This document shows, in pieces, positions 24,439-33,428 of a DNA stretch of 64,000 bases. The notes beneath the pieces were generated by a model. That model did no database searches. It was not told where the DNA came from and worked only from the letters and a program-made list of their open reading frames with translations. Each line of letters starts with the position of its first letter. Within the stretch, counting starts at the first letter, position 1. This stretch comes from Rothia uropygialis (GTDB taxonomy: Bacteria > Actinomycetota > Actinomycetes > Actinomycetales > Micrococcaceae), in assembly GCF_004137765.1 (NCBI RefSeq), contig NZ_NOIS01000003.1, forward strand, positions 1 to 64,000. The letters run 5' to 3'. Made by a program: the position numbers and the translations under genes.

Positions 24439-26100
24439 TCAGCTCGGATCGGTTACGGTCCATCCGTTGGAGAACTTCTGGTAGTACTGGCTTCCGTTCC
24501 AGATCCGTTCCGTTGTCGGATAACCGTAGCCTCGCTCGTATCCGGCAGCCATCCATTCCTTGCCGATATCACCCCAGGTGTACACCGCATGGGTTCCGGT
24601 GCCGAATGGAGTCCAGTACACCGTGTAGCCGTTGGAGAAGGTTTGGTAACAGCCACCCCCAACCAGCCCGCAGGTCTCCTCGTTGACCGGATACCCATAG
24701 AACCGCTCGTACCCGGAGGCCATCCATTTGTCTCCGATCGCACCCCACGTATATACCGCGTGCGTTCCCGTACCGTTCGGGGTCCAGTAGATGGTGTATC
24801 CGTTCGAGAAGGTTTGGTAGCAGCCGCCCTGGACCAAACCGCACGTCTCGTTGTTGACCGGTTCGCCGTATTTGCTGCGGTTTGCGTTCCACTTGCCACC
24901 GATCGCTCCGGAGAGCTTGACCCTCTTCCCATTCGCCGACGTGTAATACGAGCCCCCGGTATCACCGCCCGAATTGCCTGGGGAGCGGCCGCCGACCGGC
25001 TTGTAACCCGCGTTCCTGACCAAGTCGGACAGTCCAGCTGCGTTGCCGTTGAAAACGTTCGAATCCCCCGAATAGGGCCCGGAAGCGCTGTATTGCCAAA
25101 TGTCGTAGGTACTCCACCCGGCAGGCATCGGTCCCGCCGTGGACGAATAATACGAGATATCCAGCGGCATGGAGTTGAACTGATTGGTGTTTCCGGTGCA
25201 AGAAACCCACCAGGAATAGTTCGTGTAAATCACCGGATACCGTCCGGTCCGGTTTTTGTACTGTTCCGTGAATGATGTGATCCACGAGTTCATCTGGCCT
25301 TGGGACATGTTGTAACAGGTGTTACCCAGGCTGGAATACGGATTGAACTCGATATCCAGCATTCCGGGCATCGTTCGACCGTCCGCGGTCCAGCCTCCGC
25401 CGTTGTTCACAAAGTAATCGGCCTGCGCCGCCCCGGAAGACTGGGAGGGCAAAGCAAAATGGTAGCCACCGCGGTACATTCCCGCGTTACTGGCTCCGGT
25501 GTACTGCGAAGAGAACGTGGGAGAGGTGTAACCGGTCCCCTCGCTGGCTTTGATGTATGCGAAACGAGCCCCGTTGGCGTATTCGGAATTCCAGTTGACG
25601 TTGGGTTGCCACCCGGAAACGTCCATCCCCTGAATTCCGGACGTCGCCGCGGTCTGTCCTACCCCGTCCGGTGCGGCTGCACCCGCGATTTTCGGGGCAG
25701 CGTTCTTGGTCACCGCTTCGCCCTTGAGTGCTTTCTGCATGTCCTGGTGGGCTGATTCGGCCGACGCCGGAGACAAATGGTCCGTCTGATCCATGGACTT
25801 CTGAGTTTGCCCCATCGTCGCGCCCGGATTCTCGCCACCAGTAACAGGCGGAATCGCGCCAAGGGCCGGTGGTTTGAGGACATCCCGCTCGGGGACGAGG
25901 CTCCCAACCTGTTTGTTTTCGGTACCATCGGTTTCACTTCCCAGCGACGACGTACCGGTCGAATTCGATTCCGATGCGCCGCCGACCGCGAAAGCAGGCG
26001 CATGGATGCCCAATAATCCCGCGCATAGGGTCAGTGTCAGGGCTCCTTTGGCCATTCTTGTCAGTCCCAATGCGGATGGGGGACGAAGAGTTTTTGTCAT
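24439..26100 (-). CDS. Secreted GH25 lysozyme (muramidase) with C-terminal LGFP repeats
   Basis: A 553-residue exported protein starting at ATG 26100 (AAGGGA upstream). A signal peptide occupies residues about 1-38 (LTLTLCAGLLGIHAPAFA). After a low-complexity region, a GH25 domain (about 165-375) has GMDVSGWQ, YIKASEG and the catalytic DxE in MLDIEFNPY. The C-terminus holds three to four LGFP-type repeats (AIGDKWMASGYERFYGYPV, CGLVGGGCYQTFSNG), which bind the wall envelope in actinobacteria. It probably cleaves peptidoglycan during remodelling or against competitors. Confidence 0.9.
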   Translation of the reverse strand: MTKTLRPPSALGLTRMAKGALTLTLCAGLLGIHAPAFAVGGASESNSTGTSSLGSETDGTENKQVGSLVPERDVLKPPALGAIPPVTGGENPGATMGQTQKSMDQTDHLSPASAESAHQDMQKALKGEAVTKNAAPKIAGAAAPDGVGQTAATSGIQGMDVSGWQPNVNWNSEYANGARFAYIKASEGTGYTSPTFSSQYTGASNAGMYRGGYHFALPSQSSGAAQADYFVNNGGGWTADGRTMPGMLDIEFNPYSSLGNTCYNMSQGQMNSWITSFTEQYKNRTGRYPVIYTNYSWWVSCTGNTNQFNSMPLDISYYSSTAGPMPAGWSTYDIWQYSASGPYSGDSNVFNGNAAGLSDLVRNAGYKPVGGRSPGNSGGDTGGSYYTSANGKRVKLSGAIGGKWNANRSKYGEPVNNETCGLVQGGCYQTFSNGYTIYWTPNGTGTHAVYTWGAIGDKWMASGYERFYGYPVNEETCGLVGGGCYQTFSNGYTVYWTPFGTGTHAVYTWGDIGKEWMAAGYERGYGYPTTERIWNGSQYYQKFSNGWTVTDPS

Positions 26101-26238
26101 GCGATTGATTCCCTTAGGGCCGGCCCGGCACGACAAGGGTCAATACAGGCAAATGCCTGCCCTATCGGCACGGGCGAATGATCGTGGGGTGTTCCCCGGA
26201 TCAAGATTAGCGCCAACCAACCGCCCGTTTCGGCAAAA

Positions 26239-27648
26239 CTACACGTCAGTTTTTGTTGCGAGTTCCGCCTCGTCGAATGCGTCTTTGTCGCTGCCGACAA
26301 ACCGACGCACGAACGCGTAGTAAACAATCGTCAGAAAAGCGTAGAAACACACCGCAACAATGCCCGGCAGCCGCATATCAGGACTCGAGAATACCGCGGC
26401 AAAAATGGCCGCCAAACAGATGATGCCGATAATTGCCGTCGGTATTCCCCCGATCAATCGGAATTCCGCGGAAGCCCTGTTCCGGCGCCGGTAGCTGATG
26501 TAGGAGAACAGGATCAATGTCCATACCACGAGGATGAACGTGGTGATCACCGACATCATGATCAGAAAAACGTTCTCGGTGACCAGGGCAAGGACGATGA
26601 CCAGAAGAATGCCCGCACATGAAATGGCCAAGGACCGTACGGGGCTGCCCAGCTTGGTCGTTCGCTGCAGTCCGCGTGGCGCCATGCCCTGGTACGACAG
26701 CGAATGAATGAGGCGCGTCCCGGCATAGACGTTTGCGTTGGCCGCGGAGAGCGCGGCGACGAGAACAATGAAATTGATGATCGCTGCCGCGGCCGGGATT
26801 CCGACCTCGGAGAATACCATCACGAAGGGACTTGATGACAGGTCGCCGGTTCCCGCAGCCGCGGACCATGGCATCAGCGCCATGACCACAAACAGAGCCA
26901 ACACGTAGAACGTCGCAAGACGCCAGATCGTTGCCTTACCGGCGCTGCGGACCGAGCGCACGGGGTCCTTTGCTTCCGCAGCGGAAATCGAGATGAGCTC
27001 AATACCACCGAAGGAGAACATGACCACCGCCATGCCCAACCAGATCGAGCTCGGACCGTTGGGCACGAAACCGTGTTCGGTCAGGTGCCTCATCCCCTCG
27101 GCCGGGTGACTCGGCAGACCGAGGAACACGATGATCAGGCCGATCACGATGAACGCGATCACGGCAATGACTTTGATACCGGACAGGAAGAATTCGACAA
27201 GACCAAAGGATTTCACGCTGTATGCGTTGAGGGAAACGACGACGACGGCGAAGACCAGGATGCCCGCCCAGAGCGGCAGTTGCGGCCACCAGAACTTGAG
27301 ATAGGTAGCCACGGCAACCAGTTCGGCGCCGGCAACGCATACGGTCGTCGCCCAATAAGCCCAACGGGTCACGAAGCCGCCAAAGGGCCCGAGGAACCGA
27401 CCCGCCATGGTGCCGAAACCGCCCCGCACGGGGAATTTGACCGCCATTTCCCCGGCAGCGCAGGCGATGATGGCTGCGATCAGCGAGCCGATGGCGTAAC
27501 AGATGATGACCGCGGGACCGGCCACGCCGATTGCCGCGCCGGAACCCAGAAAAAGGCCCGTGCCCAGGGCGGAGCCCAGGGCGATCATGGTCATCTGCTC
27601 ATGGGACAACGACCGCGCGAGCGCGCCGTCCTTCGTGTTCTTTTCCAT
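26239..27648 (-). CDS. Amino acid permease (APC superfamily, GABA/proline type)
   Basis: A 469-residue 12-helix permease from the ATG at 27648; the frame is open for 33 more codons upstream but homology begins at SLSHEQMTMIALGSALGTGLFLGSG, the conserved first helix. Other signatures are FGTMAGRFLGPFGGFVTRWAYW and FGGIELISISAAEAKDP. It resembles GabP/ProY/AnsP-like transporters. No amino-acid operon is adjacent, so the substrate is open. Confidence 0.85.
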   Translation of the reverse strand: MEKNTKDGALARSLSHEQMTMIALGSALGTGLFLGSGAAIGVAGPAVIICYAIGSLIAAIIACAAGEMAVKFPVRGGFGTMAGRFLGPFGGFVTRWAYWATTVCVAGAELVAVATYLKFWWPQLPLWAGILVFAVVVVSLNAYSVKSFGLVEFFLSGIKVIAVIAFIVIGLIIVFLGLPSHPAEGMRHLTEHGFVPNGPSSIWLGMAVVMFSFGGIELISISAAEAKDPVRSVRSAGKATIWRLATFYVLALFVVMALMPWSAAAGTGDLSSSPFVMVFSEVGIPAAAAIINFIVLVAALSAANANVYAGTRLIHSLSYQGMAPRGLQRTTKLGSPVRSLAISCAGILLVIVLALVTENVFLIMMSVITTFILVVWTLILFSYISYRRRNRASAEFRLIGGIPTAIIGIICLAAIFAAVFSSPDMRLPGIVAVCFYAFLTIVYYAFVRRFVGSDKDAFDEAELATKTDV

Positions 27649-27803
27649 TGAGCTGCCGAGGGCCTTTCTCGTGAATGCGAGTGAATATCCCGTAATTATC
27701 GCGCGATTGCACCGGGTTACGCACACCGGGTTCCACACTTCAAACAACGCAAGAACCCGGAGGGGAGCAGGTACTCATTGCTGAGGTGTGATGAACTAGT
27801 GCT

Positions 27804-28670
27804 ATGAGTGCTTCTTCGAGCTATATGTCCACGCCTCCCGTGCCAGGATCGCACGGTTGGGTTCGAACGAGCGCCCACACTGCGTACCTGACCGTCGACA
27901 ATCCCAGCGCAATGACGCTGGAGGGCACCAATACTTACGTCATCGGCGACTTGGGGGAAACCTTCCCACCGGCCCCGGGTCAGCCGAAACCGCGGGCGGT
28001 CGTCGTCGATCCCGGTCCCCGCGACCAAGGGCATGCCCGTGCCGTCACCGCCGCCGTGGACGTCGCCCTGATCGTGGTGACCCACTGGCACGAGGACCAC
28101 ATCGGCAACGTTCAATTCTTGCGCGAGCTCACGGACGCACCCGTTCGTGCATGGGATCGTTCGTTGTGTGTTGGGGCCGGACCGTTTCAGGACGAAGAAG
28201 TATTGCGTGACGTCGACGTCGAGGTCAGCGTGTGGCATGCGCCGGGGCACACCTCGGATTCGATCTGTCTCAGCATTTTCGACGACGGCGTGATTCTGAC
28301 GGGCGATACGATTCTCGGTCGTGGCACCACAATGCTCGACTACCCCAATGGCGATCTTGAGGACTATCTCGATACCCTGCGGGTGTTCAAGGATGAGCCG
28401 GGCTTCACGGTGCTTCCTGCTCACGGTCCGCACGGCGAATTCCTCGAAGAAGCCTGCGAGCGCCTGTTGGACCACCGCCTCAACCGAATCCACGAGTTGC
28501 GCCGCCGTCTCAAGGCGTCCAACGACGATCTCGGTCCCTCAGCATCGGCGCTGGCTTCCGATATCTATGCCCATGTCCCTGAGGAAGTACGCGGGCCGGC
28601 CGTGAAGACCCTCAAGGCCCAGCTCGCGTACCTCATGGACATCGGGGAAATAGCCGGATTTACCGACTGA
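27804..28670 (+). CDS. MBL-fold metallo-hydrolase (LACTB2-like)
   Basis: A 288-residue metallo-beta-lactamase-fold protein with the metal motif THWHEDHIGN, the APGHTSDS and LTGDTILGRGT segments, and LPAHGPHG. The opening 'NPSAMTLEGTNTYVIG' is typical of the LACTB2/RNase-like subgroup, and a C-terminal winged-helix-like tail follows. It converges with the queuosine transporter gene and overlaps its end by 11 bases. Likely a nuclease or hydrolase; substrate unknown. Confidence 0.87.
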   Translation: MSASSSYMSTPPVPGSHGWVRTSAHTAYLTVDNPSAMTLEGTNTYVIGDLGETFPPAPGQPKPRAVVVDPGPRDQGHARAVTAAVDVALIVVTHWHEDHIGNVQFLRELTDAPVRAWDRSLCVGAGPFQDEEVLRDVDVEVSVWHAPGHTSDSICLSIFDDGVILTGDTILGRGTTMLDYPNGDLEDYLDTLRVFKDEPGFTVLPAHGPHGEFLEEACERLLDHRLNRIHELRRRLKASNDDLGPSASALASDIYAHVPEEVRGPAVKTLKAQLAYLMDIGEIAGFTD

Positions 28671-29409
28671 CCGCACCCGGATATGTGGGTTCGTGGCGTT
28701 TGAACCAACCGATAGTCGGGTACGTGATGGGCAACAGGACGACCTCGATGAGGCACTTGTAGAAGTAGCCGACGATGACGTAATTGGCGAAGTCACCGAA
28801 TTGTTCGATGCCGAGGACCGGCGCCGCGATCGTGCAGAAGATCAGGGTGTCCGCGAACTCCCCCACCAGAGTGGAACCGATCAGACGGATCCACATGAAC
28901 CGCTCACGGGTCCATTTCTTGATCAGCGCCATGATCCATGCATTCAGAAGCTGTCCAACCAGGAAGCCGAGTAGCGAGCCCCCGATGATTCGGGGCACCG
29001 GCCCGAGGACGGCCTCGAAAGCCGATTGGTTCTCATAGAAATCAGCCGAGGGCAGCATGATCGTGATCCAAAAACATAGGGACGCGAAAGCCCCGGCGCA
29101 GAAGCTCGTCACGATCGCCCGACGCGCCGCTTTGAAGCCGTAAACCTCGGTCACCACGTCACCCAAGACGTATGCAAGCGGGAACAGGAAGAAACCGCCG
29201 TCGGTCAGGATGGGCCCGAATGCAACGCCCTTGGTCGCGCCGATGTTCGACAGAATCAGCAATACGCAGTACAACGCGAGAAGCAGGTCGAAGTAAGTCC
29301 GCGGGCGCCTCGCGTATCGGGGCTCAGCGGCTAGCCAAGGCGTCCCGGCTTCGGGTCTCGGGGAGGACGGCGATACCCGTCTGCCCTGTCCGGATGGGGT
29401 GGACTGCAT
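28660..29409 (-). CDS. Queuosine precursor transporter (YhhQ/VUT family)
   Basis: About 249 residues with six membrane helices. Key segments are LLILSNIGATKGVAFG, FFLFPLAYVLGDVVTEVYGFKAARRAI, LLGFLVGQLLNAWIMALIKKWT and GSTLVGEFADTLIF, diagnostic for YhhQ, which imports preQ0/preQ1 for queuosine in tRNA. The ATG at 29409 is used; in-frame GTG (29418) and TTG (29421) are alternatives. The last codons overlap the convergent MBL gene. Confidence 0.9.
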   Translation of the reverse strand: MQSTPSGQGRRVSPSSPRPEAGTPWLAAEPRYARRPRTYFDLLLALYCVLLILSNIGATKGVAFGPILTDGGFFLFPLAYVLGDVVTEVYGFKAARRAIVTSFCAGAFASLCFWITIMLPSADFYENQSAFEAVLGPVPRIIGGSLLGFLVGQLLNAWIMALIKKWTRERFMWIRLIGSTLVGEFADTLIFCTIAAPVLGIEQFGDFANYVIVGYFYKCLIEVVLLPITYPTIGWFKRHEPTYPGAVSR

Positions 29410-29554
29410 GCTGGTCACCAATCTGTATTGACGCGACCTCTCGATTCCGAGAAGCCGTGGTTCGACTGTTCCGAAGTGAAGGCCTTTTCAGCCTTCGAGG
29501 CCCGTCTGCCACCCGAGCCGTGAAAATCTTACCTGTCGGCTGGATAATGGGTAC

Positions 29555-30370
29555 ATGACTACGACTACTCAAACCCCTGTTGCGATGACCATCGCGGGTT
29601 CCGAAGCCACCGGTGGCGCCGGGGCTCTGGCTGACATCAAGACGTTCCAGGCCCTCGGCGTCTCCGGGTGCCTCTCTTTGACCTGCATTGTGTCTTTCGA
29701 CCCCAAAAACGACTGGGGGCATCGCGTTTTCCCGATCGATCAGCAAACCCTCGCAGACCAGTTGGAGGTCAACACGGCCGTCTACGATCTGGACGCGGTC
29801 AAGATCGGTATGCTCGGTTCGCCCGCAACCATCGAGACCGTTGCCTCGACTTTGATGCAGAACAAGCCCCGGAACATCGTGCTGGACCCGGTGCTGATCT
29901 GCAAGGGCCAGGAGCCCGGTGCAGCGTTGGACACGGATGAGGCTCTCAAGGCCAAGATCCTTCCCTTGGCCGACTTCGTGACGCCGAATCACTTCGAGTC
30001 CCTCTCGCTGTCAGGAATGGACCAGATTTCCGGCGTCGAGGATTTGGAAGAGGCCGCCAAACGGATTCACGAGCGTTCCGGTGCTGCGGTACTCGCCAAG
30101 GGCGGCGTACGGCTCGCGGGACCGGATGCGGTTGACGTGTTCTATGACGGCAAGACCTTGAAGGTGTTGTCCGCACCCAAGATCGGTGAGGTCGCCGTTG
30201 CCGGGGCCGGATGCTCGCTCGCGGCCGCCGTGACCGCCGAACTTGCCAAGGGAGCTACACCGCTCGAAGCGGCAGAGAATGCCAAACGCTTCGTCCGCCA
30301 AGGCATCGAGGCACGGTTCAGCTCCCATGCTCCGTTCGATTCGTTGAGGCAGATCAACCAAACGTCCTGA
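29555..30370 (+). CDS. Pyridoxine/hydroxymethylpyrimidine kinase (ThiD/PdxK-like)
   Basis: A 271-residue ribokinase-fold kinase: TIAGSEATGGAGALADIKTFQALG, LDPVLICKGQ, ADFVTPNHFE and AGAGCSLAAAVTAEL (anion hole). The GAGC signature and the CKG motif match the B. subtilis-type pyridoxine kinase (ThiD2/PdxK), whereas true ThiD has GTGC, so a vitamin B6 kinase is more likely than HMP-phosphate kinase. GATAAT lies 6 bases before the ATG, suggesting a leaderless mRNA. Confidence 0.82.
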   Translation: MTTTTQTPVAMTIAGSEATGGAGALADIKTFQALGVSGCLSLTCIVSFDPKNDWGHRVFPIDQQTLADQLEVNTAVYDLDAVKIGMLGSPATIETVASTLMQNKPRNIVLDPVLICKGQEPGAALDTDEALKAKILPLADFVTPNHFESLSLSGMDQISGVEDLEEAAKRIHERSGAAVLAKGGVRLAGPDAVDVFYDGKTLKVLSAPKIGEVAVAGAGCSLAAAVTAELAKGATPLEAAENAKRFVRQGIEARFSSHAPFDSLRQINQTS

Positions 30371-30434
30371 CGATACACACGTGGCCACGCCGGAAGGAAT
30401 CCGACCTGGCCACGTGAGTACGCTCGGCAGGAGG

Positions 30435-31115
30435 TCAGGAAGCCACCGAGCGCAACCGCGGCCCCTCGGCCGGGAGCCGATCCGCATACGCCGGAACCGG
30501 CCGCCCCTCGTCGTCGAATTGGGCGCCCAGGCCGAGCTGGATGAATCTGGTCGTGTGCCGGATACGTTCGTCGCGAGCTTCTTCATCTTCGTTCTTGCCG
30601 CGGTCCGCGGCCGAACTGAGCGAACCGTGCACCAGCTGCGCAAGCTCGGTGATGTCCGATTGGGCCAGGTAACCCTGGTCTATGCAGGCCGTCAAGATCC
30701 TCGCGAGCACGGCTTGCAGTTCACCGACGTGATCCCCGAGCTTCTCGAATGCCTCCGGAGACAGCACCGACCTCATGGCAGGCCCGGGTGGAAGGTGACG
30801 GCGGGACATGTCCTCTATCTGCATGCGAACATACACCGCAAGTTGGTCCACCGGGTTGATGACGCTGGTCAGCTCCGTACGCAGGTCGTTGATGAAACGC
30901 TCGGTCTCATCCAGCGCATATGCAACAAGCAACTCGCCCATGTCGGCGAAGTAGTTGTATACGGCTGTTCGACCGATCCCGGCGTTCTTGGCAACGTGGG
31001 TCATGGTCAAACCGGTGAGACCGCGGGTATAGAGGAGCTCCCCGAAGGATTTTAGGATCGCGTTCTGGGTGTTCTCTCGCTGGGCGGCATTGGAGGCTGC
31101 GGAGATACGAGGCAT
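30435..31115 (-). CDS. TetR-family transcriptional regulator
   Basis: A 226-residue TetR protein; the frame extends far upstream but the true start is the ATG at 31115, followed by PRISAASNAAQRENTQNAILKS and the helix-turn-helix MTHVAKNAGIGRTAVYNYFADMGELL. TATACT ends 6 bases before this ATG, so the transcript is probably leaderless. An inverted repeat over the -10 suggests autorepression. It lies next to a small conserved gene and the hmu locus, but its target genes are not clear. Confidence 0.87.
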   Translation of the reverse strand: MPRISAASNAAQRENTQNAILKSFGELLYTRGLTGLTMTHVAKNAGIGRTAVYNYFADMGELLVAYALDETERFINDLRTELTSVINPVDQLAVYVRMQIEDMSRRHLPPGPAMRSVLSPEAFEKLGDHVGELQAVLARILTACIDQGYLAQSDITELAQLVHGSLSSAADRGKNEDEEARDERIRHTTRFIQLGLGAQFDDEGRPVPAYADRLPAEGPRLRSVAS

Positions 31116-31117
31116 AT

Positions 31118-31140
31118 TGACAGTATAGGACCGGTTGTCA
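31118..31140. promoter_or_regulatory. Inverted repeat over the tetR promoter (autoregulatory site)
   Basis: TGACA-N13-TGTCA overlaps the TATACT -10 box (31127-31122) of the TetR gene. The half-sites equal the inner half-sites of the two palindromes upstream of heme oxygenase (TGACA-N3-TGTCA), with a spacing one helical turn longer. Confidence 0.5.
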
Positions 31141-31189
31141 CTAAATAACGAGTCGAGAGGTGATGTCTCAGCGACCTGCCAGGCGGCAT

Positions 31190-31537
31190 TCAGCCTTCCC
31201 ACTTGTGATTTTCTTCCAGGTCGACGGCCTCTGCGTCCAGATTGAGGATGCGAGCATACATCACGGGGCGATGCTGCAAAGCCGTTCGCAAGGCACGGTG
31301 CACTCCTTCTTCGAGGTACATTCGGCCCTCCCACTTGACGACATGAGGGAATATGTCCCCATAAAACGTGGAGTCCTCCCCGAAAAGGGTCGAAAGGTCG
31401 AGCATCCTCTGAGTGGTGATCAGCTGATCGAGCCTCACCTGCCGCGGGGCGAGCATGCCCCACTCCTTCTGGCTCTTGAACGGATGCGCGGGGTATGGCC
31501 GCGTCTCCCCGACCGCCTTGAAGATCATGAGTCCCAT
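31190..31537 (-). CDS. Small conserved actinobacterial protein, function unknown
   Basis: A 115-residue protein: MIFKAVGETRPYPAHPF, LAPRQVRLDQLITTQRMLDL, DSTFYGDIFPHVVKWEGRMYLEEGVHRALRTALQ, MYARILNLD. This is a widely conserved actinobacterial protein type, sometimes labelled as a toxin-antitoxin component. The pattern (interface residues followed by GVHRALRTAL) resembles ParB/sulfiredoxin-fold proteins, which is a weak inference. It lies 47 bases downstream of hmuV and 75 bases before the TetR start, all on one strand. Confidence 0.75.
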   Translation of the reverse strand: MGLMIFKAVGETRPYPAHPFKSQKEWGMLAPRQVRLDQLITTQRMLDLSTLFGEDSTFYGDIFPHVVKWEGRMYLEEGVHRALRTALQHRPVMYARILNLDAEAVDLEENHKWEG

Positions 31538-31584
31538 GGTAGTACCGCCTGTTGTGTTCTGCGTTACTTTTCACGCTGAGCTGT

Positions 31585-32364
31585 CTACAAATGCCCTTGT
31601 CGCTCCGGGATAACGAGGAGTCGGCCGGTCCGTGGGTGCCGCAGGACCTCAATCGGCCAGCCGTAGACGTCGCTCAAGCGCTCGGTTGTCATCACCTCTT
31701 CGGGACATCCCGACGCCGTTACCCGCCCCTTGCGGAACAGGACGACTCGGTCAGCATAGGCCGCGGCGACGTCGAGATCGTGCAGAACCACGACCACTCC
31801 TGACCCAGCGGCGGCCAGTTCCCGGCACGTACGCAAGGTCGACTCCTGGTGGAGAATATCCAGCGCAGCAGTCGGCTCGTCCAGGAGGACAAGAGGGGTG
31901 CTCTGAGCCAGGACGCGGGCCAGTTGAACCCGTCCGCCCTCCCCACCGGAGAGAGTCGTGACATCGCGATTGGAGAACTTCGCCGTATCCGTGATTTCCA
32001 TGGACTGTTTGATCACGGCTGCGTCGTGGTCCTGTTGTTGGGTCCCTTTCCACGGGGTACGCCCCATGGCGACGACATCCTCGACGCGGTACGAGAAGGT
32101 CACGCTCGAGTTCTGCAGCAATACGCTCCGATGACGCGCCAGGTCCATTGCTGCCCAGGCATGGGGAATTCTGCCTTGGATCCGGATCGCACCCCGGTCG
32201 GGACGCAGGTCGCCTGCGATGACCGAGAGCATTGTTGACTTTCCGGCACCGTTCGGACCGATCAGCGCGACGACTTCCCCTACGGACACGTCGAAGGAAA
32301 CGTCGCTGAGCACGGTGGTCTCGCCATACCGGTAATCTATGTTTTTGGTCGTCAGGAGAGTCAT
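31585..32364 (-). CDS. hmuV: Heme ABC transporter ATP-binding protein HmuV
   Basis: A 259-residue ABC ATPase: Walker A LIGPNGAGKST, Q-loop QNSSVTFSYRVEDVV, signature LSGGEGGRVQLARVLAQ, Walker B LVLLDEPTAALD, switch His in LHDLD. The ATG at 32364 overlaps the hmuU stop as ATGA; the frame extends further upstream inside hmuU but has no start signal there. It powers heme import with HmuU and HmuT. Confidence 0.92.
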   Translation of the reverse strand: MTLLTTKNIDYRYGETTVLSDVSFDVSVGEVVALIGPNGAGKSTMLSVIAGDLRPDRGAIRIQGRIPHAWAAMDLARHRSVLLQNSSVTFSYRVEDVVAMGRTPWKGTQQQDHDAAVIKQSMEITDTAKFSNRDVTTLSGGEGGRVQLARVLAQSTPLVLLDEPTAALDILHQESTLRTCRELAAAGSGVVVVLHDLDVAAAYADRVVLFRKGRVTASGCPEEVMTTERLSDVYGWPIEVLRHPRTGRLLVIPERQGHL

Positions 32365-33428
32365 AATGTGGTTCCTCGACGCAACGTGCGGCGCAGCAGA
32401 ATGAAGAAGGTCGGGCCCCCGGCGAGCGCCGTGAAGATTCCGATGGGCAGATCCGCGAAAGGCACCAGATTGCGAGCGGCGACGTCCGAGGCGGCGATGA
32501 GCAACGCGCCGCCCATCGCGGAGGCAGGCAGCAGCAAGCGGTTCGAAGGCCCGAGAACCAGTCTCAAAACGTGCGGGACGATCAGTCCGACGAACGCGAT
32601 GATCCCGGAATGGGCAACCGCAGTCCCGGTGAGCATCGCCGTGCACGCGATCGCGACCAGACGTAATCGCTCGACATTGACCCCGGAATGTTCAGCCGCA
32701 CGCTCCCCCAACGCCAACAAGTTCAGCTTTCTCGCCATGGTCAGGCAGCCCACCAGGCCTACCAGAACAGTGGGGGCAGATGATGCGACCGCTCCCCAGG
32801 TCGCCCCGTTGAGGGAACCCATCTGCCAAAAAACGATTTGGTCCCTCCCCGTGCTATCTGCCATGAAAACCAGTAGCGCGATGGCCGCATTGGCCACGGC
32901 GGTCACCGCAATGCCGGTCAGAATCATGGTCACGACGCCGGAACGTCCTTGCCAACGGGACAGCCAATAGACGAGAGCGGTGGTGACCAACGCGGCGACG
33001 AATGCACACGCGGCCACCGTAAAGATTCCGGCAAAACTCAGCCCCAGAACAATTGCTATGCAAGCCCCCACGGCAGCACCTGCCGAAATGCCGATAACAC
33101 CCGGCTCGGCCAAGGGGTTGCCGAATAGAGATTGCATCACCGCCCCGGACACGCCCAACGCGGCTCCGACCAATAGGCCCAGCAGCACTCGGGGGAAGCG
33201 AATATTCCAGAGAGTCGCATCCGCCAACTTCGCGTTGGGATCCTGGGCGATCCATCCGAATCTGCGCGCGACCGCGGACACCACCTCGGTTGCCGGCATA
33301 TCGAATTGCCCGACCATCGCCGACACAATCGCGACACCGATCAGGCACATTCCGATCACCACGAATACTGAGGCAATCCACGCACTCCTGTTTCTCGTGT
33401 CCGCGGACCCGCGGCGTTTTCGGGTCAA
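32361..33428 (-). CDS. hmuU: Heme ABC transporter permease HmuU
   Basis: A 355-residue BtuC/FecCD-type permease with about ten helices: ARRFGWIAQ, LWNIRFPRVLLGLLVGAALGVSGAVMQSLFGNPLAEPGVIGISAGA and GLIVPHVLRLVLGPSNRLLLPASAMGGA. These are the hallmark loops of iron/heme/B12 permeases. It overlaps hmuT and hmuV by four bases each, so the three subunits are coupled. Confidence 0.92.
   Translation of the reverse strand: MTRKRRGSADTRNRSAWIASVFVVIGMCLIGVAIVSAMVGQFDMPATEVVSAVARRFGWIAQDPNAKLADATLWNIRFPRVLLGLLVGAALGVSGAVMQSLFGNPLAEPGVIGISAGAAVGACIAIVLGLSFAGIFTVAACAFVAALVTTALVYWLSRWQGRSGVVTMILTGIAVTAVANAAIALLVFMADSTGRDQIVFWQMGSLNGATWGAVASSAPTVLVGLVGCLTMARKLNLLALGERAAEHSGVNVERLRLVAIACTAMLTGTAVAHSGIIAFVGLIVPHVLRLVLGPSNRLLLPASAMGGALLIAASDVAARNLVPFADLPIGIFTALAGGPTFFILLRRTLRRGTTL

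Noticed and set aside
26101-26238. c-di-AMP (ydaO-type) riboswitch before the GH25 lysozyme
   Set aside because: Only scattered pieces (GCTAATC, CGGGGAAC, ATAGGG) occur, in wrong spacing; the core GGGGTGAAT block is missing on the proper strand.
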